A model generated the notes under the pieces. It was not told where the DNA came from and searched no databases. It was given only the letters and a program-made list of their open reading frames with translations. From Epiperipatus broadwayi (lineage: Eukaryota; Onychophora; Udeonychophora; Euonychophora; Peripatidae), in NCBI GenBank assembly GCA_028023455.1, contig JAQFVV010006272.1, forward strand, positions 3,945,127-4,009,126: a DNA stretch of 64,000 nt, given 5' to 3'. A program made the position numbers and the translations under genes. Each line of letters starts with the position of its first letter. Positions within the stretch are counted from its first letter, which is position 1. Shown here piece by piece: positions 51,441-64,000 of this stretch.

Positions 51441-51539
51441 ATCACTTGCAGGCTTCTTGGTGGTTTTTGGTGGTACTGCAGCATCACCTAGTGGCACAAT
51501 ATGTGTAACCGACAATTACCAATGCAACTGGTTGTTTTT

Positions 51540-51735
51540 AGGTATTTAACATGTTAGTCCTGATTTGGTTTAAGGCTTGACACTGCTAAGAGATGTTGAG
51601 TTTCTTCTGCCACATTACATAAGGTACAGAATTGATTTATTTTTTATATAGATGGTGATACTAAAGAAAATGTGATGGATGACAAAGCATGCAGGTTAAG
51701 ATGAACTAGGAAATCAAAAAAAATTTAGGCTCCAG
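51540..51735 (-). pseudogene. LINE ORF2 C-terminal fragment
   Basis: The plus strand carries CTTCTGCCACATTACATAAG, GTACAGAATTGAT and CAAAGCATGCAGGTTAAGAT, in the order seen near 3765-3910 of copy A. Minus orientation; no open frame. Confidence 0.5.
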
Positions 51736-51825
51736 ATACTACTACTACTACTACTGCCACTGCTACTATTGTTGTTATTATTGTTATTATTATTATTACT
51801 ATTACTGCTACTGTTGTTGTTGCTA
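51736..51825. repeat. Compound (ACT)(ATT)(GTT) microsatellite, LINE tail
   Basis: Mixed trinucleotides ending in GTT units before the inverse LINE 3' end at 51826. Confidence 0.9.
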
Positions 51826-52597
51826 TGATGTTTCAACAAGAATTTTTATTAATCATTTGGGTGTACATAGCATTACATAACATTGATTGTAAGGGTTAAA
51901 GGTGCAATCATGTTGTACAGATTTTTATATGGATTGATTTCAAGAGTTACAATAATCAGGTTTCAAGGTATATTTTTTTACAAATGCTGCTATTAGTTTT
52001 GGTAGAGATGGATATCAAGTTTAATCATTAAAGCCTTAAAAAAGAGCTTAATATAAAACTTAATTTCATAGATATGTAGACATTACCTAAGATTATAAAA
52101 TCTGGTGTCATATTAAAAATTATTTACAGTCACTAAATTAATCTTTATTATTGTTCTTTTAATTGTTAATCTTGTAGTATACTAGGGAGGTAACTTATAA
52201 TTCATGTAGTATAAAATCAAGCTATGGATGCTGTACAAAGAACAAAGTCAATGCAGAATAGAATTTCATATGGTGACAGCTGGTAGTCTGATAGTGGATG
52301 GACTTAAAGGTAGTTAGTGAAAGTGAGTTTTGTTGAGGGTAATGGGTGGTACCATTGAATGTTATTTAATGTGGTGAATGTTGGAATATGACCTATTATA
52401 AATTGGATGGTTGTTAGTAGTGATCAGATTGCAGCAAAAATTATCTGGGGATGCAGTATTGTTGTTCCAGGTCTTGATTTGCTGAAGCTTATTGATGAAT
52501 ATAGCTGATTGTCTTCTGGTGTTGTTGCCAATCATGAAGATGCAGTGAGTACACCAGAAGGCATACAGAGTGAAAGTTGTTGCACTTGTTGTGGGAG
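51826..52597 (-). mobile_element. LINE 3' end, sister of 45140 fragment
   Basis: Closely matches 45140-45930 in the same orientation (GTTTCAAGGTATATTTTTTT, AATCTTGTAGTATACTA, GGTGACAG, TTCTGGTGTTGTTG). It stops at the (GTT)(ATT) array of copy C, suggesting that copy C inserted here or that the array marks the truncation. Confidence 0.8.
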
Positions 52598-54836
<2,239 letters not shown>

Positions 54837-54969
54837 TTGAATGAATATAGTATGTTTTTGTAACTGCTAAAAATATATAATCTTTGTTTATAAAATCCAA
54901 AATATGTAATTTTTAGAATCTATCACAATATATATCTGTTACTTTTATTATATTCATCTTTTTATATAT

Positions 54970-55161
54970 AATTCAACCGATGACATATTACCCTGAAGGC
55001 ATATCAGTCTAATCTTGTGATTTTTAAGATAACATCTCCAAGTGATCTGCGGACACATGTAATCGCTAAAATGTGTCCGCAGATCACGTGAACACGGTAC
55101 GTTAAAAATCACAAGATTAGACTGATATGCCTTCAGGGTAATACGTCATCGGTTGAGTTAT
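54970..55161. repeat. Nested hairpin inside TIR element
   Basis: The outer arms (about 54970-55027 and 55103-55161) and inner arms (GTGATCTGCGGACACAT at 55042-55058 and its inverse at 55071-55087) are both well matched, the outer with few differences. Confidence 0.9.
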
Positions 55162-55423
55162 CCAGGTCACATGCTAAAAAATATTCAAAAATGAAAAATA
55201 TCTGACACAGGTCAGGCAAATACTAAAAAAAAATAAAAAAAATGTACATGCATGCGTCAAAATATTATTCTCAATTTTAAAATACAGCAGCGCGTAGCAC
55301 TGGAATTGGCGGGGGGCCTCCGGATGTTTTTGTCGAGCTGCAGGCTCGGCGTACACATATATCAGACATTGTATTACTCTCATAGCTGTATGATATAATT
55401 CAGAAATTAAAAATAAAATTAAA

Positions 55424-56030
55424 ACGTAATTCAATGTAAGTTTGAGAATTGTAGAAATATTAACAAAAACTTTTTGAAAATTTTAAATAAACACCTAAAT
55501 AAAAAAGACATGATCTAATGCAAATCTGGTATTAATGGCATCCAGAAAACTCCACACTTTTACATGCATTTGATAATTTTAAAAACGTACTGCATATTGC
55601 AAAATTGATTTAAAAAATTATTTCAAATTATTTACACATTAAAAACGTAATGTAGAAATATTAACAAAAAGTTTTTGTAAATTTAAAATAAACAAATAAA
55701 ACACTTTACCCGAATTAATGCGAATCTGGCATTAATGGCGTCCTTGTTATCACATGCATTTGGTAATGTATATTCCAAATTTGTTTTAAAAAATTATTGA
55801 AAATTATTTACACATTAAACGTAATTCAATGTAAGTTTCAGAATTGTAGAAATATTAACTAAAAATTTTTGTAAATTTAAAATAAACAGATAAATAAAAA
55901 ACACTTTACCGGAATAAATTATTTACACATTAAACGTAATTCAATGTAAGTTTGAGAATTGTAGAAATATTAACAAAAAAATTTTGTAAATTTAAAATAA
56001 GCAGATAAATAAAACACTTTACCCGAATTA
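55424..56030. repeat. Diverged tandem repeats inside TIR element
   Basis: CGTAATTCAATGTAAGTTT and AGAAATATTAAC-containing units start at about 55424, 55820 and 55931, with a partial one near 55643. Unit length varies by deletion. Confidence 0.85.
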
Positions 56031-56272
56031 ACAGCTCAAAAAAGTAACTGTGATGCCGTGGATAGCAAAATCGCAATAGACAGAAAAATCAAAAAATTTC
56101 CCAAACTTCTCTACGAATTTTAAATCTCGTGAGTGAAAAAAAAAAAATTGACTCTCTGATGGATTAATCACGCCAGTCATTTGGTTACCATGACAATGTT
56201 GTCATGCAAAAAAACGTTGATGTCTACAGGAAGGGAAATCGGTAAGTCAAAAACGTCATCGGTTGAATTATA

Positions 56273-59084
56273 CACAAGTACCATAAATTCTCATTACAAA
56301 CTAAATCTAACAAGTTAAAAAAAAATTATTATGTCAAAAAATCACAAATATATAAATACCTGAATTAATCATAGCTGATATCTTTTAAACTTAATGCACT
56401 AAGCTTTTCTATTATTAGTAGTATTTTGGAAAATTGCTGCATAATTTTTCCTTTCTTTAGTTATGAAAATAGAAGATGTCATTAATAGCATTTGAGTTTA
56501 TTTGCCCAATATTCATTTTCAAATTAATTTAACTCCATTATTTTATTCACTATGCAAATCAGTTTTTTCTTCCCATAAAAATATAGCTATACAATTCTAT
56601 ATCATATTTGGATGTATACAAAATAAATAATATAGCTTATATTTATCTTGTACCATACCATCTTTTTAATTAAAACAAGTGGTCGATCACACATTGGTTA
56701 ACAATTAAATTTTTAACTGCTTTCTTCTTTTATATTGTTTCACAAGAATACTTCTTTCACTAATTTTAGAACCATACCACTATCCACAGAACAGTTTCTT
56801 GATTTTACCTTAATTAGTAAGCACTAGCATTCAAAACTTGAATCCATCCCATCCATTGTCCATCCCTGACCACTTTTATTTCCTTTATGCAATTCAAGCT
56901 TATAGCCTGCAATTCCTCCCCCCAAAAATTGTATGGTTTGAGTTTAAACTAATTTGTTTGGATGGATATATAGATTTGACAGATTAATTTTTATATTAAA
57001 GAGATCTCAGTTTTATGAATTAATTTGAGCCTTAAATCCTAGTTTTCACTGATAAGACAAAAACTGACAATTTGGTGTCCATTAATTTCTCCAGATTGCT
57101 ATAAATGGCTCTAGAATAAGGTACTTTTGAAAACTTATATGCATATTATGGGATATTGTAATAATATCATATTTTTAAAGTTTCATGATTATTGGTAATA
57201 AATTCAGATATTTTTCGGACTTCACTTATTTGAAAATGATTATCTTAATTTCAATCTTCTAATTTCTGTTATATAACATAAACATTAAAATTCATTATTT
57301 TTGTTTGTTTAAAAAAACGCCAGCTTTAATAAACGGGAATAATAAAAAAAATCACTCAAATTATCAGTACTTTCGATTATTTATCAAAAATAAAAATTTT
57401 ACATTTGATATGCGCACATGGATAGCTTGCGCACTATAATATAACATTAAACTCTGAAATATTCGTTCTGAGGTTGCTTACTGGTTTCTAGTGAAAAACC
57501 TCTATGTTATTTTAAAAATCACAAAACCTTAATAAATGAAAGTTGAAAGTTTTTAAACCTTTTTTTCGCTGTTAAATTTCTTTTTTTTTAATGTTGAACT
57601 TAATGCTTTCTGCTAGTTTCAATGGACAAAAATATTTTCTTAATATTATTAAATGAAAACTGTGTTTGGCGTTGAGTGATGTTTAATAAAAGAGAAACCA
57701 TGGTCGCGGTGCCTGTGGGAATATGACACTTTCCCATCACTAGGGATATTACAACCCCATTGTTTATTTTTACAGTCGGCGCATTGACACTCAACGTCTA
57801 ACTCTGATTAACCTGGAACATTTAGCTTTAGCTAATAACAGCTATCCATTTATCATCTAATATTTTGATTAGCTTCCTAGGTCGGCCGTGGCCTCACTAC
57901 TTGAAAGAAAAATCTTAGTGTTAAGAGGAAAAAATCGTTCATTGTAAATATACGTATTCTCTACAAATATATTTCACATTTAACTAAATGATTTTTTAAA
58001 AAAATTAAATAGACAATTTAAAAACCGGGGGCTTATTTTTTTATTTTAAAAAAAGTCTATGTGCGCACATATAATCTGTAACGTGAAATTTTGTATATAT
58101 ACACTAGTATAGAAACGTTTGTGCAAAGGTATATGATTGCACTAAATATCTAATAAAGAGTAGACCTATACAAAAGCATATATATACACACTGACATATG
58201 CGATAGTGGGATTAAATTTTAAGTACTTGTATCAACATTTTGAAATATTAATGAATTTTTTTATACGATTTTATTTTATTGCGAATGTCTCATTTTTCTT
58301 TTGACTTTTTGTTTATTATAACTGACAGGCAGTATAAAGATTTTAGTTTAATAAATAAAAAATAAAATAACTTTCTGAAGGAATTTATCTCATGCATCAA
58401 TAGGGCTGCAGTTAAGTAAATTGAAATCAATGGAAAACGCGTTCTAAAAATAAGAATATATTTGGAATCTGTAACCTTTATTATATTTTTAGTCTTACGA
58501 TTATTTAATGGTTTTTCAGAATTTTAAAAAAAATATATTTTTTTTAATTATTTATTATTTCTTAATATTATTAAAATATCAGTTCAACCCTCAATTCACT
58601 ACATAATGTATGTGGATGTATATAAATATTCCCATCACTTAATAGTTAAATTCATAGTAATTTTAAGATTTATATAAGTCAAATTTATATTAATTTGTAT
58701 AAAATAAATGATCTGACCTAATATCTTACCACAAAAATTAACGAGAAATACAAGCTTTGGAAGCAAAATAAAATCATTCCACATTCTTAAGCTTACTAGT
58801 TCAGAGTTGTAATTAAATTCTTTTTTTTTTTTATTCTTCTTTCATTTTGTATAGTCAGACTAAGAATTGATCTTCTAAATTAAATCCATTACAGTAAGCT
58901 AGACTTTAAAAGTAACATTTAGCAACCAAAAATAAAATAAAATATTAGAATGATGTCTTTTTTTCTTCTCAAGTACTTATTATTGGGAATAAATGCTTGC
59001 TAAAAAATGTGCACTTACAAACTAAATTTGTAATATGAATTTTTTCTACAGTACAAGCTTTATCATACCTGCATTTGTGTAAGG
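56273..59084. other. No gene recognised
   Basis: AT-rich DNA. A slightly GC-richer island at about 57660-57800 and a TCGGCCGTGGCC motif at 57881 stand out but encode nothing I recognise; the minus-strand frame 57600-57794 is unassigned. Confidence 0.5.
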
Positions 59085-59370
59085 GCTTTGAACATGCCAT
59101 CATCCAATGATATGAATGGCTGAAGAATTGGAGAGTGGAGAGAATTGAAGCCTGATTTGCTATCTTAATATAAACCCAGTACTGATTATATATGTGTCTG
59201 ACAGATGATGATCCGGACCAACTGATGAGTGTTGGTTCAGCATAAAATATGGATATTGGAGATTATTTATCTTTTTCACATGTACGTGGTCATGTGTATT
59301 GGTTGTATAGTATGGAGTAGATAACTAAAGGGATCATGAAAGTCTGGGTTCAAATTCCTTCTAATAATAT
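59085..59370. mobile_element. FB-2 family, copy 3
   Basis: Shares ATGAATGGCTGAAGAATTGG, GATGATCCGGACCAACTGAT and GAGATTATTTATCTTTTTCA with copies at 32141 and 34047. The right end reads GAAAGTCTGGGTTCAAATTCC (box B-like). Confidence 0.75.
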
Positions 59371-59810
59371 ATATAAAATAAAACTAAATAATCCTACAGA
59401 ATTTATGTTATCAATATAAATTATATAAACAAATGTCCAGCATTTTCATCAGCATTTTATTCTACCTAAAAGCAGATTTTTTGTAATGTTGATATAGCTG
59501 TTTGATACTTAATGTTTATTTATACAATTATAATTGCATAGACTTACTTCTCATTCAGTGATAATGGTGTTAGTGTATTAAAGATTCCTACAAATTTATT
59601 ATTTTCATTCATTATTTTACATTTTGATCTATTTATGAATAATCTTTCTTTTACATATTTATATGTTTTAAAATTTTAATAGAAATTATCTATATATTGT
59701 ACTAGTCAAAAAACCCACCAAAAAACTGAATTCAAACCCAACTCAAGCTCAGATTAGTAGAAATCAACGGCACAGTGCTATGCACCAAGAAACTAGCTCA
59801 ACGGTTGGTG
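59371..59810. other. No gene recognised
   Basis: AT-rich sequence up to the hAT target site; a less AT-rich stretch at 59740-59810 is the insertion locus. Confidence 0.5.
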
Positions 59811-61199
59811 AGGATCAGCAGGGCCGGCGGAAGTGGGCATGCAACGCATGCTAGGCATGCGGGCGCTGGCAGAAGGAGGCGCCAACAAAAATTATTGAGA
59901 GTAGATTATTGAAAATCATATGAAGTCATATTATATCTTATTGAATGACACACACAAGCAGGCCTGCACACAAGCTCTGCTTAATATTAAAAATATAAAA
60001 CAATCAAATCTATTATTTATCATGAACAATAAACTAAACATAAAGTTTATTATATTACAAATTTCATATTGTAATGTTTATATATATATATATAGTACTG
60101 CTTATAGTAAACTATAAGTAACTTTCTAGCTAGCAATATATAAATAACACACACTAAAAGTATTATAAATTAGAACTTATGTATGTATATGCGTATATAT
60201 ATATATTAGATCATGTACATAATTTTGAAATCGTAAGAAAGTTATAATATTGAAAATAAAACATTTTCTAATTTTTATTTAAATAATAATTTGATATAAA
60301 TATTCGAACGTGTATGTAATATATATTATAGGTATAATTCCAGTAAACTTAATATAATTTTCAGTTTACTTTTATTTTATATATTTTAATCGTTGTCAAA
60401 AGTCTATTTTTTCTGCATACTAATTAGGTTTGCAAATTAATTACATACTTTGCTTATGATGTTTATCCAATTTTAAAATCTTAGTAAGAACTTGTAAACA
60501 ATAATTATAATCCCAGAAAATTTTCTATTGAAATAAAATCGGCCTGGCAGGCCACCTGTGTTAATTAGAAAATATATGATAACAAAAGAAAATCTGCCAA
60601 TGGTAAAACTAAATTTCAATCAAGCGTAAAAGCTGGACACTTGAGTTATTTTAAAACCTACCATTTTAATTAATGGCTGAATATTTCCAATTTATTAGCT
60701 GCCTTTTTTATAAACAATAGTTGTTTTTGGGCAAGTATTTTGGGATCTAAATTAGCGATATATATTTAAGTAAAGTCTAAATATAATTGGGCTTTTATTT
60801 GAAAATTATTTTAAAGTGTCAAGAAAATATAGAACAAAAACAAAACAAAAACAAACATTAAAAACAAAGGATCACTTAATAAATATAAAACAACTCTCAA
60901 AATACTCAACAAAACCAACTCCCCATCCAGAACTGTTGAAAATATTGAAAAGATTTTAGTAACAAACAGTTAAGTGACAACAAAGTATTGTGCCAAATCA
61001 TATCAAATTTTAAAATTTAGAAGATCCAGCTGAATGAATAAAATCATGACAAACAGTTTATTTTAGTAGAAGCCCAAAGAAAGATATTATATCGAACATA
61101 CATCTAATTTTTTTTTTTAAATTTTATTCAATTTTGAACTCTGTGTTTTGCTTTTTTGCAAACTTTTGATCTACTGAATCTAGCCTCATAGAAGGATAC

Positions 61200-63120
61200 A
61201 ATAATTGGAGAAATTTAAGTACAACTTTACACAGACATGAAACTAGTATGGCTCACATAAAAGTTTATTGAATTGGAATGAACTTGAGAAAAGATTAAAA
61301 AAAAAATTACTATTGATTGTCAATCTCAAAATTTATATGAAATGGAAAGAAAATTGGAGGAGTGTTTTGGAACGGCTGATTGAAATTATCAAATTCCTTG
61401 GTAGTCAAAATTTAGCATTTCGCGGATCATCTGATAAATTATACGAAAAAAATAAGAAATTTTTTAAAATTAATTGAATTATTTGCGAAGTTTGATCCCG
61501 TTATGGAAAATCATGTTGAGAGGGACCTAGATCAAAACAATAGAGTACATTATTTGAGAAGATAGCCAAAATGAATTATTGGAAATTTTAAGTACAGCAA
61601 TTAGGAAACAATTTTATTATCGATAAAGAAATCCAAATATTATTCTATTATTTTAGATTGTACACCAGATGCAAGTAAAACTGAACAAATGACCATAATT
61701 ATTCGCTTTGTTTTTTGTAATAATGGAACGGTTAAAATTAGAGAAAACTTTTTAGGTTTCATAGATATAACAGATTCCACTGGACGAGGTTTATGTACAA
61801 CAATAATTGAACAATTGGAAAAATGGAAGATTCCCATTGAAGACATGCATGGTCAAGGGTATGATAATGGGGCCAACATGAAAGGCAAAAAGGCTGGACT
61901 TCAAAATTTGATTTTAACCAAAAACCCTCGTGCATTTTACGTACCATGTGCTGCTCATTCTTTAAACTTAATCATAAACGATGCGCAAAGTCAATGTAGA
62001 TACAATTGGTTTTTTTGCAATTGTTCAAAAAATATCAATTTTTTTTCATCATCTTATAAACGTGTCAATCCTTTAAATTTATTAAAACTTTAACTCTAAA
62101 ACAACCATCAGAAACACGATGGGAAAGCAGAATTGATGCAATCCGGCCTCTACGGTATCAGTTGGGTGAAATTTATGATGCACTCTATGAAATAATGAAC
62201 AACGAATCTTTTAATAGAGAAATTCAACATGAAGCTCAATCACTCTGCACTAACCTTAAGGATTACAAATTTATTTGTTCTTTGATAATTTGGCATGATA
62301 TATTAAATAGAATAAATCCTGTCAGTAAAATGCTCCAAAATGTAAATATGAATGCTTCACTTGCTTTAGAATCGATCGCAAATCTAAATAAATTTTTACG
62401 AGAATATCGATCAGATTCAAATTTCAAAAACATTCTCAAAATTGCAGATGAACTTAGCGAAGAGGTTGATGGAGAGAAAGAATTTAAAACGCCAAAGAAG
62501 TTCGATCAAGAAAAAATTCGTCAATTTGATTACGAGCATCAGGCGAAACACCTCAAATACCTGAAGAAAAATTTAAAATAAACATGTTTTTTACACTTTT
62601 AGATGTAGCGATTAATTCTTTAACAGAACGCTTTGAACTCCTCGAAGCATGTTATAATAATTTCAATTTTCTATATAAAATATCAGAAATTAATAAGAGC
62701 GAGTTACAAGCAAAATGCAAAGATTTAGAAAATATTTTGAAATTTGATAACAGTAAAGATATTAATGCTACAGATTTATTCGACGAATTATGTGCTTTTC
62801 GAGATATTTTTCAAAAGGATTTTTTAAATTCTCAAAACCCTTTCGAAACACTTAATTTTATAGTTTCTAATAATTTATCTATGCCAAACTTATCAATAGC
62901 TTTAAGAATATTATTAACATTACCTGTTAGTGTTGCAAGCGGTGAACGCTCTTTTTCTAAGTTAAAATTAATTAAAACTTACTTGAGAACAACTATGTCA
63001 CAAAAACGGCTTGTTAATTTGGCATTAATTGCTATTGAAAATGATATTTGTGCAGAACTGGAAATAAATACAATCATATCAAGGTTTATTAATATGAAGT
63101 CAAGGAGTATAAAATTATAA
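61200..63120 (+). pseudogene. hAT transposase, ZMYM1-like, decayed
   Basis: The order of domains is intact but spread over several frames. An early block has FLGSQNLAFRGSSDKLY (61390-61445) and ELFAKFDPVMENHVERD in another frame. The catalytic core follows in 61689-62093 (preceded by an ILDCTPDASKTEQ-type first Asp near 61650): GFIDITDSTGRGL, then DMHGQGYDNGANMKGKKAGL, then CAAHSLNLIINDAQS. Then comes SETRWESRIDAIRPLRYQL in the next frame, then 62162-62581, and, after a frameshift near 62545, 62584-63120 with the hAT dimerisation signature SVASGERSFSKLKLIKTYLR. The frame ends with a stop at 63118-63120. An N-terminal TTF-type zinc finger is too decayed to confirm. It would have catalysed cut-and-paste transposition; the breaks rule out activity here. 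Confidence 0.9.
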
Positions 63121-63457
63121 CATGTTTTGTAATGCATTTACTTTTTTTAACTGTATTTTCTTTTTTTTTAATATTAAAAATTATTTATTTACATTGCCTT
63201 GTTTGTTTCCTTAGAAAGATTTTGTACACTAATATTTATAACATGAGGTGGTATACATTAAAGTGACCAGATTTTAACATTGGTAAAACGGGACACCATT
63301 GACCGGGGGGCTGATTAAAAATTTGGTTTATATGGAGGTTTATATAGATATAGCGACATTAATAATAATAAATTAAATATGTATGTTTGTAATATTATCT
63401 TTTTAAAAATTATTTCATTTTATAAATTGTAAATTTATTATTAAATTTGCTAATATT
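63121..63457. other. hAT 3' non-coding region
   Basis: AT-rich sequence after the transposase stop; no gene seen. Confidence 0.6.
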
Positions 63458-63830
63458 TGTAAATTTAGAGGTTAGAAAATTAAAAAATTTTAAAAATAAT
63501 GGGTTTGTTAAAACAGACAGTGACGCAAATAATAAATATGAAATTTTAAAAAAATATTTGAGATTAAAATATGTAAATGTTTTCGAAAATTATTTTAAAC
63601 ATTTAAATATTTTAATCTCAAACATTATTTTTTTTTAATTTATTATATATATATATTTGAATCACTCTGTCTATTTTTAACAAACACATTATTTTTAAAA
63701 TTTCTGCAAATTTTTCTAACATCTAAATTTGCCGTGTTAAATTATATATTATTTCATACAAACCGTTTGTATGAAATAATATATAATTTAACAATCAATT
63801 TTATGCTATTTTTGATATCAAAAATAGCAT
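63458..63830. repeat. Cluster of three palindromes in the hAT 3' region
   Basis: 63458-63732: a long imperfect hairpin (GTAAATTTAGAGGTTAG against the inverse of CTAACATCTAAATTTGC). 63735-63793: perfect 29-bp arms around a single base. 63803-63830: a perfect 28-bp palindrome, ATGCTATTTTTGAT and its complement. They lie between the transposase stop and the right TIR. Confidence 0.9.
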
Positions 63831-64000
63831 TACATCGTGCATTCTTTCTAAAAATCATGACTTTTTTAAAACGCCATGGGACACGGTCGGGTCACCTTAG
63901 TAAACATACATATTGACAGGGGCACCAAAATCAAATTTGCATGCAGGCGCCTAGTACCCAGCGCCGGCCCTGAGGATCAGAGACCCCTTATCTGACACTA

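Larger units (their letters stand above)
45962..51532. repeat. Large imperfect palindrome, arms about 2.5 kb
   Basis: The left arm 45962-48430 is matched in inverse by the right arm 48459-51532, with a spacer of about 28 bp. The right arm is longer by one SINE-dimer insertion (49041-49673). Corresponding points: CTAGGTGATG(T/C)TGCAGTACCA at 45999 against about 51487; GATCATTCCTGGACATTATC at 46881 against the inverse near 50620; TTGATTGAACTTGGAGAGAC at 48409 against the inverse at 48460. By eye the arms are roughly 75-90 percent identical depending on region, so the inverted duplication is old. Contents include a LINE end, an intronless non-coding stretch, a minisatellite and an RTE 3' end in each arm. 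Confidence 0.92.
54967..56272. mobile_element. TIR element, 1.3 kb, non-autonomous
   Basis: TATAATTCAACCGATGAC at 54967-54984 is exactly inverted at 56255-56272. A third, internal copy of the end (GTCATCGGTTGAGTTAT) closes a hairpin at 54970-55161. The interior has a GC-richer island (about 55285-55350) and tandem repeats at 55424-56030. No transposase recognised and superfamily unassigned; the target-site duplication is unclear because the flanks are TA-rich. Confidence 0.8.
59819..63972 (+). mobile_element. hAT transposon, both ends and 8-bp TSD present
   Basis: Termini CAGGGCCGGC (59819-59828) and the exact inverse (63963-63972) are flanked by the 8-bp duplication AGGATCAG at 59811-59818 and 63973-63980. 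A CAGGGCCGGC start and a GGGCGC/GGCGCC subterminal motif are typical of hAT elements with ZMYM1/ZNF862-like transposases. The single transposase gene (about 61200-63120) is broken, so the element is structurally complete but not autonomous. The first 1.4 kb is AT-rich with (TA)n tracts. Confidence 0.95.

Overview
This window is eukaryotic, strongly AT-rich, intron/intergenic-type DNA that is mostly transposable-element wreckage. The only clear host coding sequence is one short exon at 2361-2497, which encodes the N-terminal part of a Cys-loop (nicotinic acetylcholine receptor-like) subunit with good splice sites on both sides. A second, degenerate, intronless stretch at 15630-15938 looks like a signal peptide plus the start of a receptor of the same superfamily. 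Animal nAChR splicing, tRNA-derived SINEs, RTE-like, CR1/Jockey-like and Penelope-like retroelements, hAT transposons and very long (ATT)n arrays point to an invertebrate metazoan. A mollusc, perhaps a cephalopod, is my best guess, but that is inference and cannot be settled from this sequence alone.

Layout. 1-2884: AT-rich sequence with the receptor exon. 2885-13095: two minus-strand copies (A and B) of one APE/RT non-LTR retrotransposon family with a CCHC ORF1 and trinucleotide tails. 13090-14735: (ATT)n arrays, a 66-bp-stem hairpin and a foldback element. 14736-15300: LINE tail and Penelope-like RT fragment. 15630-15938: receptor-like pseudogene. 17850-20130: RTE endonuclease relic. 20208-22160: TIR element embedded in (ATT)n, then a Penelope-like inverted duplication. 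23045-26400: LINE and RTE 3' fragments. 27194-27936: non-autonomous hAT element with exact 8-bp target-site duplication. 28160-31250: minisatellite and RTE 5' half. 32141-35600: foldback family members and a LINE fragment. 35627-39219: 3.6-kb element with long diverged terminal inverted repeats. 39600-43260: foldback element and a Jockey/CR1-like LINE. 43395-52597: LINE 3' fragments around a palindrome of about 5.6 kb (45962-51532), itself interrupted by an inverted SINE dimer with a 13-bp target-site duplication. 52598-54836: LINE copy C and foldback/microsatellite. 54967-56272: TIR element. 56273-59080: no gene seen. 59811-63980: a hAT element with both ends, 8-bp target-site duplication and a decayed ZMYM1-like transposase.

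No operon-like or cooperative gene system is present. The notable structure is the density of inverted repeats, at scales from 60 bp to 5.6 kb, and the repeated association of LINE 3' ends and foldback elements with (ATT)n/(GTT)n arrays. All element boundaries without a target-site duplication or TIR are approximate, and the percent identities I give are eyeballed from partial comparisons.
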